The notes under the pieces are model-generated. The model saw only the letters and a list, made by a program, of their open reading frames with translations. It searched no databases and was not told the origin of the DNA. A DNA stretch of 64,000 nucleotides, taken from contig CAZFST010000001.1 in NCBI GenBank assembly GCA_964522015.1, positions 372,001 to 436,000 on the forward strand. Direction: 5' to 3'. The translations under genes and the position numbers were made by a program. Position 1 is the stretch's first letter. Each line of letters opens with the position of its first letter. Shown one piece after another: positions 15,542 to 24,195 of this stretch. Origin of the DNA: QQWI01 sp964522015 (GTDB lineage Bacteria > Bacillota > Clostridia > Peptostreptococcales > Acidaminobacteraceae).

Positions 15542-17067
15542 ATAACCTCCACAAATGCTTGTAAGGCTTCTCTTGATATGGCTAAAATCAGTTGATTATC
15601 TTCCTCGCTCAGTTTGTCTGCAGTGTATAAGCGCTTGATTAATGGTTCAGGAAAACCAACCACGGATTCACGAACCGCTTTTTCAGCCAATGTCATATTC
15701 TTAAGAGCCACTTGATCAAAGAGGCCATTGGTAAGTGAGAGGAGAATGGCAAGCTGTTCTAGGGTAGAAACGTGTTCAAACTCACCTTGAATAAGACAGG
15801 TGCGAATTCTGCGCCCATGTTCAATAATATTTTGCGTGTTTTTATCTAAGCGGGTGCCGTACCTTGCAAAAGACTCAAGTTCTTCAAATTGAGAGTAGGC
15901 TAGTTTTAAATTCCCTGTGACCTGTTGGTAAGCCGCAAGCTGTGCTTTTCCACCCACACGGGACACTGATTTTCCAATATCCACAGCGGGTAAAACACCC
16001 AGTTCAAACAAATTAGGAGACAGATAAATTTGACCATCTGTTATGGATATTAGGTTTGTAGGAATATAAGCCGCTATGTTTTGCTCCTCAGTTTCTACAA
16101 TTGGCAGGGCAGTTAAGGACCCATTTCCAAGATTCGCGTTTAAATGGGTTGCCCGTTCTAATAACCTTGAATGAATATAGAAAATATCACCAGGAAAGGC
16201 CTCTCTACCCGGTGGTCTTCTTAAAAGCAAGGATATTTCTCTGTAGGCTCTGGCATGATGGGTTAAATCATCATAAACAATCAACACATCTCGTCCGCTT
16301 TCCATAAAAAATTCTGCTATACTTGTGGCGGCGTAAGGTGCAATGTATTTTAGTCCTGGCTCTTCACTGCCCTCTGCTACCACCACTATTGTGTAATCCA
16401 AAGCACCACTTGTGCGAAGCGTTTCAATCACAGAGGCCACATTGGAGCCCCTTTGACCGATAGAACAATAGACACAAATGACATTTTGTCCCTTTTGATT
16501 CAGTATTGCGCCAATAGCCAAGGCTGTTTTTCCAGTTTGTCGATCTCCGAGTATCAGTTCCCGTTGCCCTCTACCCACTGGTATTAGCGCATCAACAACC
16601 TTGACCCCCGTTTGAAGTGGTACTGACACAGGGGAACGATCCATAATATGCGCCGCGGGGCGTTCTATAGGCAAACGGTGGGTAAACTGAATTGGCGGCT
16701 TACTGTCCAATGCCCTTCCAAGAGGATTAATAATACGACCTAATAATTTCTCACCAACAGGCACGTCTATCACCCGCCCTGTCCTCCTGACTTCATCCCC
16801 TGAACGTAAATGGGAAAATTCCCCTAAGAGTACCACACCAATTTCATCCACATCAATGTCAAAAGCAATGCCAAGCAGATTCCCTGGAAAAATAAGCAAT
16901 TCTTCATAACCCACAGAATAAAGACCAGTTACCTTTGCAGTGCCATTAATAACAGTGCTCACGGTCCCAATTTGGCGCAAAATTAAGCGATGATCAAAAT
17001 CTGAAGTTGTCTGAGAAATATCGGTAAATGCCTTGTTTAGACTCAGTTGAATCCGATTATCGTCCAT
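15538..17067 (-). CDS. atpA: ATPase F1 alpha subunit, N-type
   Basis: About 509 residues. Walker A GDRQTGKTALA lies in the nucleotide-binding domain; the Walker B region is VLIVYDDLTHHA; the C-terminal signature is PAVDIGKSVSRVGG. This subunit binds ATP non-catalytically and stabilises the rotor head. The order atpF-atpA-atpG without a separate atpH (delta) is as expected for N-type operons. The start is uncertain: ATG at 17067 follows GGGGGAGG very closely, and a TTG at 17079 is in frame. Confidence 0.95.
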   Translation of the reverse strand: MDDNRIQLSLNKAFTDISQTTSDFDHRLILRQIGTVSTVINGTAKVTGLYSVGYEELLIFPGNLLGIAFDIDVDEIGVVLLGEFSHLRSGDEVRRTGRVIDVPVGEKLLGRIINPLGRALDSKPPIQFTHRLPIERPAAHIMDRSPVSVPLQTGVKVVDALIPVGRGQRELILGDRQTGKTALAIGAILNQKGQNVICVYCSIGQRGSNVASVIETLRTSGALDYTIVVVAEGSEEPGLKYIAPYAATSIAEFFMESGRDVLIVYDDLTHHARAYREISLLLRRPPGREAFPGDIFYIHSRLLERATHLNANLGNGSLTALPIVETEEQNIAAYIPTNLISITDGQIYLSPNLFELGVLPAVDIGKSVSRVGGKAQLAAYQQVTGNLKLAYSQFEELESFARYGTRLDKNTQNIIEHGRRIRTCLIQGEFEHVSTLEQLAILLSLTNGLFDQVALKNMTLAEKAVRESVVGFPEPLIKRLYTADKLSEEDNQLILAISREALQAFVEVI

Positions 17068-17081
17068 AGCCTCCCCCAAAC

Positions 17082-17849
17082 TTATACATGATTACTTTTA
17101 CCACTGAACAAACTGGTCATGTTAGAGATAGCGCTCACGTATTCATCAATGTTCCAAGATAATTTATAGCCATTGGTGACGATTTCTATACCACACACTA
17201 AATCCGGTTTGATATCAAATTCAAGCTTTACTTCAGTAGACAAAATTTTATTAAATGTATGACTGATTTGCATTTTTACTGTATTCGATAGTTCTAAGGA
17301 GCTTCGAACTGAAATCCCTTGATCAGAAGAATTAAGAGCATTTATCAACGCTTCTCGCTCTTCTTGTCCCAATGTTTCAATTGTTTGAATCAACTTGACT
17401 GCAATATGATTCTCTAAATTTTCTGATGCTAAATCAGAAAGGGCTTTACGGGCAATAGCAAAGACCTCTTTTTGAGTCTTTTTAATGAGATCCTTTGTAA
17501 AAGTATGTTCATCTTCTTTTAAACGCACCTGTTGTTTAAGGCTCAATGCTTCTAACTCTTTTTTTGTGTCTTCTATCAACGATGCCTTTATGGACTCAGC
17601 TGAATCAATTGCCTTATCAAATTCTAATTGCTTCCTTTTTTCGAAATCTGATTTTTCTTGACTTAATAAATCACTTTTTTCTTGAGCGTCCTTCATCGTT
17701 GCCTCTGCTAATGTCAATTGTGACTTCACTAAATTCTCGCGCTTTTCAATTGCATTGAGAATAGGTTTGTAGAGCAATTTCTTCAAAAGCCAAACGAGGA
17801 CTAAAAAGTTAACGATTTGCGCAAACACCGTGAACCAATCAATTAACAT
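17082..17849 (-). CDS. atpF: ATPase F0 subunit b, long N-type form
   Basis: A 255-residue peripheral-stalk subunit. The N-terminal membrane helix (FAQIVNFLVLVWLLKKLLYKP) is followed by a long charged coiled coil (residues 30-140), then a C-terminal part of about 110 residues (KLIQTIETLGQEEREAL ... EVKLEFDIKPDLVCGIEI) resembling the delta subunit C-terminus. Ordinary b subunits are about 160-170 residues; the long form with delta-like end, in an operon without atpH, is characteristic of N-ATPases. GAGGAGG lies upstream of the ATG. Confidence 0.92.
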   Translation of the reverse strand: MLIDWFTVFAQIVNFLVLVWLLKKLLYKPILNAIEKRENLVKSQLTLAEATMKDAQEKSDLLSQEKSDFEKRKQLEFDKAIDSAESIKASLIEDTKKELEALSLKQQVRLKEDEHTFTKDLIKKTQKEVFAIARKALSDLASENLENHIAVKLIQTIETLGQEEREALINALNSSDQGISVRSSLELSNTVKMQISHTFNKILSTEVKLEFDIKPDLVCGIEIVTNGYKLSWNIDEYVSAISNMTSLFSGKSNHV

Positions 17850-17861
17850 ACCTCAACCTCC

Positions 17862-18131
17862 TCATTTGGTCATCACAAAGGTCCAAAATGGATTAGCAAA
17901 TATTAGAATCATTGAAATGACAAAACAGTAAATCGATAGGGATTCAACCATTGCTAAACCCACAAATAGGGTTCTGGTGATGGTTGATGTTGCGTCAGGC
18001 TGTTGTGCTAGGGATGTCAGTGCCGACGAAATTGCGCGACCTTCTCCTAGAGCTGGACCTAAGCAACCGACTGCAGTTGTTAAACCTGCCATAATAATGG
18101 ATGCTACTGCTATAGCTGTTATTGAATCCAT
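17862..18131 (-). CDS. atpE: ATPase F0 subunit c with two helix carboxylates
   Basis: An 89-residue two-helix proteolipid. Helix 1 carries Glu30 in GPALGEGRA, helix 2 carries Glu63-Ser64 and Tyr68 in AMVESLSIY. Na+-binding c subunits use Glu, Ser and Tyr at the helix-2 positions; an acidic residue in helix 1 in addition is typical of N-ATPases. The Thr usual after Ser is Leu65 here. The polar loop is LAQQPDATS. AAGGAGG precedes the ATG. Na+ specificity is inferred, not shown. Confidence 0.95.
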   Translation of the reverse strand: MDSITAIAVASIIMAGLTTAVGCLGPALGEGRAISSALTSLAQQPDATSTITRTLFVGLAMVESLSIYCFVISMILIFANPFWTFVMTK

Positions 18132-18143
18132 ATCTCTACCTCC

Positions 18144-18815
18144 TTATTCTTCGCTTGCGGTGGTTGCACTGGTAATATAGACGGTTGCTAAAATACTAAA
18201 AATATAAGACTGTACCGTCCCAATCAAAAGTCCTAGGGTTGTCATCACCATTGGAAAGATAAATGGGGTAATGGTCACAAGTAACCCAACGGTCATAGCG
18301 CCACTCATCATATTGCCAAAAAGACGTACTGCCAGTGCCAGGGTTCTAGAAATTTCGCTAATTATATGGAATGGCAACATAAAAACGCTGGGTTTTAAAT
18401 AGTCTAAAAAGTAATTTTTGATACCTTGCTCTTTAATACCATATACTGGCACTGAAATAAAAACACAGACAGCTAAGGCTATTGTTGTAGACAAAGATGC
18501 CGTTGGGGGATCAAATTCCGGAATAATGGATAACAAATTAGAGGCGAAAATAAAAATAAATAAGGTTCCAATAAAGCCGATATATTTTTCTGGTGATTTT
18601 AAGCCAACTTCAATCAGTTGATTTTTTATGGTAATGACAATAATCTCCAATGTGCATTGCCAACGGGATAGTTCCGTACTGATAACCAATCTTCTCGTAA
18701 TCAATTTCGCAGTTATTGCCAATACAATCATCAAAATCCAAGTAAATAATAGGGTTGCGTTCAAATGAAAGAATCCATATTCCCAAAAAACTAAATGATC
18801 TGGGCTTATTTCCAT
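18144..18815 (-). CDS. atpB: ATPase F0 subunit a
   Basis: A 223-residue membrane subunit with five to six helices. The conserved stator Arg lies in RTLALAVRLFGNMMSGA. It forms the ion half-channels against the c ring. FLDYLKPSVFMLPFHIISEISRTLAL (in part) is the family signature. Placed between atpR and atpE, the N-type order. Confidence 0.94.
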   Translation of the reverse strand: MEISPDHLVFWEYGFFHLNATLLFTWILMIVLAITAKLITRRLVISTELSRWQCTLEIIVITIKNQLIEVGLKSPEKYIGFIGTLFIFIFASNLLSIIPEFDPPTASLSTTIALAVCVFISVPVYGIKEQGIKNYFLDYLKPSVFMLPFHIISEISRTLALAVRLFGNMMSGAMTVGLLVTITPFIFPMVMTTLGLLIGTVQSYIFSILATVYITSATTASEE

Positions 18816-18817
18816 AC

Positions 18818-19120
18818 CTATACCTCTCTTCCTAGTGTTTGGATTTTTTTGAGGTTTAGTTTAGAACTATTTACCAGCACCAAACGTATGATAATGAATC
18901 CAATTAGACAGCTAACAAGCCTTTCCCACCTACCCTGCGAGACAAACATGAAACCAGCCAGTGTGACCAATGTCCTGATAAAGAAACTCATAATGAAAAT
19001 AAGGGCTGGTATTTTTGCTGTTAAACCTTTTTTGACGGTCCACCTTAAGCCTCCAAAGAAGAAGATTCCAAGGAGGAGGCCCGCAACTCCCGATAGAATA
19101 ATCATGACAATCTCATTCAT
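18818..19120 (-). CDS. atpR: N-ATPase subunit AtpR
   Basis: A 100-residue protein with three predicted membrane helices (IVMIILSGVAGLLLGIFFF, IPALIFIMSFFIRTLVTLAGF and a C-terminal one). AtpR is found only in N-type operons and is thought to help c-ring assembly or supply an Arg to the second c-subunit carboxylate. GGAGGAG lies seven bases before the ATG, which overlaps the atpQ stop by 8 bp. Confidence 0.87.
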   Translation of the reverse strand: MNEIVMIILSGVAGLLLGIFFFGGLRWTVKKGLTAKIPALIFIMSFFIRTLVTLAGFMFVSQGRWERLVSCLIGFIIIRLVLVNSSKLNLKKIQTLGREV

Positions 19121-19454
19121 CTTTTTTCTCCTCCTGCTCATCTTTTATTTTATTGCCTTCTTTTTTGATCCAACGCATAGCATTATAACAACCAATGAAT
19201 AACCCAACCACAAGTAATACAAGGGTCCATGACTGATCCACGGGGTAATTCACATCCAACCAAATACCTAAAAAAGTCCCAGCGATGGTTGGTATGGTAA
19301 CTGACCAGCCGATTAGACCCATCATGCCAAGTCCATACCATATGGTCTTTATCCCTTCCCTTTGTGCTCTCAGTTTCCGGGATTCCTTAACGCCCACTTG
19401 ATGACCAAGTTCTAAATGTGTCCCACTGGGATTAGATGGCTTATTTTTACTCAT
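19113..19454 (-). CDS. atpQ: N-ATPase subunit AtpQ (AtpI/AtpZ-like)
   Basis: A 113-residue protein with two membrane helices (GLGMMGLIGWSVTIPTIAGTF in part, and LVLLVVGLFIGCYNAM). GxxLGxWLD and the following charged tail match AtpI/AtpZ-like subunits, thought to assist Mg2+ uptake or c-ring assembly. It starts at ATG 19454, overlapping the atpC stop by 8 bp. A longer in-frame start (19493) inside atpC lacks support. Confidence 0.87.
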   Translation of the reverse strand: MSKNKPSNPSGTHLELGHQVGVKESRKLRAQREGIKTIWYGLGMMGLIGWSVTIPTIAGTFLGIWLDVNYPVDQSWTLVLLVVGLFIGCYNAMRWIKKEGNKIKDEQEEKKDE

Positions 19455-19848
19455 GGCGTAACCCCACATATCTATGGACAAATTCACTTTCAAGCTTAGA
19501 GATTACCAATCTCACGCTTTTTTCTTTTTCATCCAGATTTAAAAATTCCTTTTCTACCAGTGCTTGAAGTTCCCCAAGATTAGCGCCAGAAAAGGCACTT
19601 CGAACGGTTACCAAAACTTGGTTTGCTGACTTAACAAAAATTCCTGCGTCAGTGGCAACGTAGACCTCTTCATTTTCTTGAGTTTCAAAGCTTAATATAC
19701 CAGGAACCAAAGCTGCCACACAGTCTAGCCGATTTGGTAGTATACCAAATGATCCTTGTTGAGTTTCTATAACGATTCTTTTGATGGCTTCATTTTCATA
19801 AAAAATTTGATATGGCAATAAAATTTTCAGTGTCATTGAATCCTTCAA
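19447..19848 (-). CDS. atpC: ATPase F1 epsilon subunit
   Basis: A 133-residue subunit. The beta-sandwich start IETQQGSFGILPNRLDCVAAL is the N-type form of the FGILPGH-type signature. The C-terminal helical part is a single charged helix pair. Translation starts at TTG 19848: AGGAGGTG lies seven bases upstream, whereas the first ATG (19836) is 19 bases away. Follows atpD by 14 bp. Confidence 0.93.
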   Translation of the reverse strand: MKDSMTLKILLPYQIFYENEAIKRIVIETQQGSFGILPNRLDCVAALVPGILSFETQENEEVYVATDAGIFVKSANQVLVTVRSAFSGANLGELQALVEKEFLNLDEKEKSVRLVISKLESEFVHRYVGLRHE

Positions 19849-19862
19849 CTCAAAGCACCTCC

Positions 19863-21248
19863 TTATTTCTTGGCTTCGTCAATCTCACCAATCATGTATA
19901 AAGCACTTTCAGGATAGTCAATGAACTCATCATTTAAAATCCTTTCACATCCGTTTAGGGCTTCTTTCAAACTAACTACTTTGCCTTTGACGTTCCCAAA
20001 TTGTTCCGTAGAATAAAATGGTTGTGTTAAAAAACGTTCCAGTCTTCTGGCCCTATAAACCACCCGTCTATCTGATAATGACAGTTGTTGAATACCCAAC
20101 ATGACAATAATGTCTTTCAGTTCATTGTACTGGGCCAGCGTCCGACGAATATCCTGTGCAATTCTATAATGGCGCTCGCCAACAATCCCTGGGGTTACCA
20201 TTTTTGAATTTGATTTTAGTGGATCAATGGCTGGAAAAAGACCTTCACTGGCCCGCTTTCTAGAAAGGACTATGGAAGATGACAGGTGGGAAAATGTATG
20301 GACAGCAGCAGGATCAGTTAAATCATCTGCCGAAACATACACTGCTTGTATCGAAGTAATAGCCCCCGAATCCGTACTGGCAATTCTTTCTTCAAACTGT
20401 GAAAGTTCTGTACTCAAAGTCGGTTGATAACCCATTCTAGATGGCATTTGTCCCATAAGTCCCGAAACTTCCATACCCGCTTGAATAAATCGAAAGATAT
20501 TGTCAATCAAGAGTAGCACATCCTTGTGAAGATCATCTCTAAAATACTCCGCCATTGTCAGAGCCGTTTTGCCGACTCTAAAACGATTACCAGGGGGCTC
20601 ATTCATTTGACCAAATACCATAATCATATTGGGTAGCAATTGTGCTTCTTTCATAGCCCGATAGAGTTCTTCTCCCTCACGACATCGCTCACCGATACCA
20701 CAAAATATGCTTATGCCACTTTGTTGATTCACCATATTATGAACCATCTCAGTCAATAAAATGGTTTTACCTACCCCTGCACCGCCGAATAGACCAGCCT
20801 TGCCCCCCCGTTCTAATGGCATTAAGACATCTATCATTTTTATGCCCGTTTCAAAGATTTCCGACTTTGTGGTTCTTGTAGACAGCAGTGGTGGTAATTG
20901 ATTGATACTGCGCCACTCAAATACATCGGGTGGGGCATTTCGATCAATGTGATTTCCAAAAACATCAAACATCCGTGATAAGGTGCCCTCACCAACAGGG
21001 ACTTTTATGGGCCCACCAGTATTTTCTACAGCCATCCCCCTGGAAAGTCCTTCTGTGGGATTCAATGCAATCCCCCTCACCGTATGGGCGTTAAGTTGAG
21101 AGTAAACCTCAATGGCTATCTGAAATTCAGTGCCCGTACGAAGCAGTGTGTAAATTGGTGGTAAATCACTTTCAAATCTAACATCCACAACGCTTCCCTT
21201 AATTGTCGTAACAATACCGTAATTGCTTTGATCAGAACCATTACCCAC
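19863..21248 (-). CDS. atpD: ATPase F1 beta subunit, catalytic
   Basis: About 461 residues. Walker A GGAGVGKTIL, catalytic Glu in GIGERCREGEEL, Walker B VLLLIDNIFRF and the DELSEED-region equivalent near the end mark it as the catalytic beta subunit. DNIFRF has Asn-Ile where most beta subunits have DNIFRF too, so the core is intact. A GTG at 21248 with GGGGAG seven bases upstream is preferred; in frame one can extend to a TTG at 21320, but the added residues (KKGINGPNDKSINTG) are not family-like. First gene of the operon, preceded by a terminator. No convincing promoter was found in the short gap. Confidence 0.95.
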   Translation of the reverse strand: MGNGSDQSNYGIVTTIKGSVVDVRFESDLPPIYTLLRTGTEFQIAIEVYSQLNAHTVRGIALNPTEGLSRGMAVENTGGPIKVPVGEGTLSRMFDVFGNHIDRNAPPDVFEWRSINQLPPLLSTRTTKSEIFETGIKMIDVLMPLERGGKAGLFGGAGVGKTILLTEMVHNMVNQQSGISIFCGIGERCREGEELYRAMKEAQLLPNMIMVFGQMNEPPGNRFRVGKTALTMAEYFRDDLHKDVLLLIDNIFRFIQAGMEVSGLMGQMPSRMGYQPTLSTELSQFEERIASTDSGAITSIQAVYVSADDLTDPAAVHTFSHLSSSIVLSRKRASEGLFPAIDPLKSNSKMVTPGIVGERHYRIAQDIRRTLAQYNELKDIIVMLGIQQLSLSDRRVVYRARRLERFLTQPFYSTEQFGNVKGKVVSLKEALNGCERILNDEFIDYPESALYMIGEIDEAKK

Positions 21249-21325
21249 AAGATCACTCCCCGTATTAATAGATTTGTCGTTTGGTCCATTGATACCCTTT
21301 TTGAAACAAAACAGTTGCAATTTCT

Positions 21326-21384
21326 AAAAAAAAGCACCCTCTAAACACACTGGCAACAAGCCAAAATGTTTAAAAGGTGCTTTT
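21326..21384 (-). terminator. Terminator between the dioxygenase gene and atpD
   Basis: On the minus strand AAAAGCACC (21376-21384) pairs with GGTGCTTTT (21330-21338); the stem extends through TTTAAAC/GTTTA, and eight Ts end it. It closes the dioxygenase transcript 14 bp after its stop and separates it from the ATPase operon. Confidence 0.8.
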
Positions 21385-21398
21385 CAATTGAAGTCAAT

Positions 21399-22193
21399 TT
21401 AGTCTTTGTCCCTTTTTAAACCAATCACAACACTGGTCATAGACAGTGAGCCAAATACGCAGTGATCATTAAACAATTGGATGTTTGTGTCCCCTTCTGC
21501 AGCACCCAACACTGCCAGTAATGGGTAATAATGCTCCGTGGTTCTGAAGGCTTTATGGATATTAGGACCAAATTGTTCGTAGTGGATTAACTTTTGATCA
21601 TCACGGTTGATGATTGCCTGGTTGATCTCAACTCTTAATTGCTCTGCCCAGGTGGTGCCTTGATTTTCAAGACTTTGATCCATCAGTCCAAGATTATGAA
21701 TGATATTGCCACTGCCCAGAATCAAGTACCCATCTTCCCGAAGGGGCGCCAATCGATTGCCAAGTTGCCACTGCTCTAAAGCACTATAATGGCTCGGAAT
21801 ACTGATTTGTGTTACAGGAATTTGTCCATCAGGATAGATATGTCTGAGTACAGACCAGCTTCCGTGATCTAATCCCCAGTCTCCACAGATAATGGGCTCT
21901 CCGAGTAAGGCAGAGACTTTCACCTGTATTCCCTCGAGACCACTTGTAGGATAGGACACCTGATACAAAGCCTTGGGAAACCCGTAAAAATCATAGATCA
22001 AATGATTGATATCATTGCAAAGAATCATGTTTTTTTCTGTAACCCAATGGGCTGAAATACAAATGATCCCCTTTGGTGTTGGTAATTGATTACCTAGGTT
22101 ACGCCAACTTTGGATGTAGCCCTGATGCTCTAGGGTGTATAAGGGAGAACCGTGTCCGACAAAGACCACAGGCATTCTAAATGGCTCTTTCAT
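21399..22193 (-). CDS. ygiD: Extradiol ring-cleavage dioxygenase, YgiD / DODA (LigB) type
   Basis: A 264-residue member of the class III extradiol dioxygenase (LigB/DODA) family. Metal-ligand and catalytic His candidates are in FVGHGSPLY, ISAHWVTEKN, GLDHGSWSVL and EHYYPLLAVLGAAEGD. VTQISIPSHYS and LILGSGNIIHNLG are further family marks. YgiD of E. coli cleaves L-DOPA at 4,5; the physiological substrate in anaerobes is unclear and the enzyme needs O2 in the known reaction. AAGGAGG lies just upstream of the ATG. Confidence 0.9.
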   Translation of the reverse strand: MKEPFRMPVVFVGHGSPLYTLEHQGYIQSWRNLGNQLPTPKGIICISAHWVTEKNMILCNDINHLIYDFYGFPKALYQVSYPTSGLEGIQVKVSALLGEPIICGDWGLDHGSWSVLRHIYPDGQIPVTQISIPSHYSALEQWQLGNRLAPLREDGYLILGSGNIIHNLGLMDQSLENQGTTWAEQLRVEINQAIINRDDQKLIHYEQFGPNIHKAFRTTEHYYPLLAVLGAAEGDTNIQLFNDHCVFGSLSMTSVVIGLKRDKD

Positions 22194-22205
22194 GTTGCCT
22201 CCTTG

Positions 22206-24131
22206 TTATTTCTGACCGATGGCTTTCATAATCCTGTCTTTATCAATTAAGGCTTTAAACTCTTCGCTTGAATTGGCATTAATGTAAATCCAGAAGCGGT
22301 TTTCAAACCATCCCAGTGACATACCGCTGCCACCAGAAAAGCCCATTGCATTCAAGGCAGTCTGAACATAGTCACTGATGGGTTCGTTCCTTGAATTGGA
22401 CATGACAACCAGTTTGATGTCTTTTAGGTAGTCGTTTGTGATTCTTTGAATTCCTGTGCCATTACCGCTTACCCCGAAGGTTGAAAGAAGTGTTTCGAAG
22501 TCTTCTTTTGAGCCACCATATTGGGCAACTTTAAATTTGGACTTCATAAATTTAGTAAAATCACTTTCACCTGGGTTGATGGTGCCTTGATTGGTGATTT
22601 GATTGCCCTTTTGATCGAATTCTTGATCATATACCATGTTAATAAAGTCGATGGTTTGGCTTTGATTGCCATTAAAAGTCCATTTACTAATAAATTCAGT
22701 CGGTTCCTGATAATCCCGACCAAAGTTACCGTTTAGGTCCAAATAGCCTGTAATATTGTATAAATCACCGGAGACCAACTTGCTTTTGTTGCTATCCGCA
22801 TATTGTGCGGACCCCTTATTAAACGTGACCGGATTACCAAATTGTTTTTTAAATGAGGGATCGGTGACACCCTCCATGATGATTAGGAAGTTGCATTTAG
22901 GAACTTCACTGGCATAAACCAGTTTACCTGTGAACTGAACTTCTACCATATCTTGTGAGTCAGCCGTCGCTTTAGTAGCAGTCAGAGTCGGCGCTTGCTT
23001 AGTTGTTGCTAGCTTTGCTAGCATACTTGTTGGTTGCGTTGTTAATTGAGTTGACGACTCAGTCAAGGGCTCAGTCAAGGGTTCAGTCATTGGCTCAGTA
23101 ACAGGTTCAGTTAAAGTCTCAGCATCGGCTGTGGTTGCATCCTGAGTTATGACGCCAGTAGATGTCACCACCATATTTTCTGAGCTAGTAGACCCCTGTA
23201 TCTGATTAACCACCTCATCCTCGTTCTTAATTTCACTTTCACTTTGGACCTGACTTTGTGCTTTGTCATTTGCATCGACTCCTGGTAACCGAAAGCCAAC
23301 AAACAATAATGCTAAAATCATCACAAATACGGTCATAGAACTCACATATATTCTTGGGTAGATTTCCTCAAGGGTTTTCTTAAAAGTCTGTGAAGATTGA
23401 AATCGCAGCGCTGGATCAAAAGAAGTAGCGCGCTTAGCAATGCGCCGGGCTGACCGAAATAATACCCGTTGTAAAATAATGCCTATAGATCCATGGGATT
23501 TAGTCGTAACAACGTGGTCCAATAAGCTGTTCATCACCTGCCCTATGGCATAAATATCTGTACGCTCGTCGCTGTTTTGAAAACCATATTGTTCCGGGGC
23601 GGCATAACCGGGGGTACCAAGAAGCACGGTGTCACGGCTTGAAGTAGTCGATGCTTTTAATTTGCTGGACTCCATATCAAAGAGCTGTAGTTGACCATGA
23701 CAAATCATTAGATTATCCGGCTTAATGTCCCTCAGTATAATGGGTGTGGACTGACTATGGCAATTGGAAACAATTTTCACCAATTGTTTCATTAGATTCA
23801 AGAGGGTATCGATAGAAAGACCATTGACAATAGAGTCCTGGAGTGACACCCCTTCGATGTAAGGCTTAATCACATAAGCATAGCTCTCGGTTATATGATA
23901 ATCACGAATGGGTACAACACCTTCTAGAGTACTTGTCTTTAATGTTTCCAACATCTGATGGCTGATGATTCCAGGTTTCATCGCCTTTAATATCAATCTT
24001 GTGCGCCCATCTGCGCTCTCTAGAGCAAAAACCTCGCTCATGGGACTGATGTGAACGCACTTTACCACATGATAGTCGGATAGCAACTGCTGACCCCACT
24101 GAGAATCAAGCAAATCCACCATGACAGACAT
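22206..24131 (-). CDS. Membrane Ser/Thr protein kinase with extracellular sensor-like domain
   Basis: A 641-residue protein. Residues 1-255 are a Hanks-type kinase: ATP-anchoring Lys in RLILKAMK, catalytic loop LRDIKPDN (Leu instead of His in HRD), metal-binding Asp in LFDMESSK (DME instead of DFG), activation-loop end GTPGYAAPEQYG and DERTDIYAIG. One membrane helix (MTVFVMILALLFVGF) follows at about 265-285, then a Ser/Thr/Gln-rich linker with TEPLTEP-type repeats (about 335-380). The last 110 residues (VAQYGGSKEDF ... LGWFENRFWIYINAN) are a domain also present in the next protein. AGGAGG precedes the ATG. Likely phosphorylates cytoplasmic targets in response to an outside signal. Confidence 0.9.
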   Translation of the reverse strand: MSVMVDLLDSQWGQQLLSDYHVVKCVHISPMSEVFALESADGRTRLILKAMKPGIISHQMLETLKTSTLEGVVPIRDYHITESYAYVIKPYIEGVSLQDSIVNGLSIDTLLNLMKQLVKIVSNCHSQSTPIILRDIKPDNLMICHGQLQLFDMESSKLKASTTSSRDTVLLGTPGYAAPEQYGFQNSDERTDIYAIGQVMNSLLDHVVTTKSHGSIGIILQRVLFRSARRIAKRATSFDPALRFQSSQTFKKTLEEIYPRIYVSSMTVFVMILALLFVGFRLPGVDANDKAQSQVQSESEIKNEDEVVNQIQGSTSSENMVVTSTGVITQDATTADAETLTEPVTEPMTEPLTEPLTESSTQLTTQPTSMLAKLATTKQAPTLTATKATADSQDMVEVQFTGKLVYASEVPKCNFLIIMEGVTDPSFKKQFGNPVTFNKGSAQYADSNKSKLVSGDLYNITGYLDLNGNFGRDYQEPTEFISKWTFNGNQSQTIDFINMVYDQEFDQKGNQITNQGTINPGESDFTKFMKSKFKVAQYGGSKEDFETLLSTFGVSGNGTGIQRITNDYLKDIKLVVMSNSRNEPISDYVQTALNAMGFSGGSGMSLGWFENRFWIYINANSSEEFKALIDKDRIMKAIGQK

Positions 24132-24195
24132 AATATCCTCCTGAAAGCTGATAATCTAGATGGATCGAGTTTGGTACGACAAAAACATTTGACGA

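Noticed and set aside
14657..21248. Ordinary F-type ATP synthase operon
   Set aside because: Order, atpQ/atpR, long atpF and lack of a separate delta gene do not fit the standard BEFHAGDC layout.
21116..21337. Minus-strand frame starting MDQTTNLL upstream of atpD
   Set aside because: It overlaps atpD in another frame and resembles no protein; atpD is intact from the GTG at 21248.
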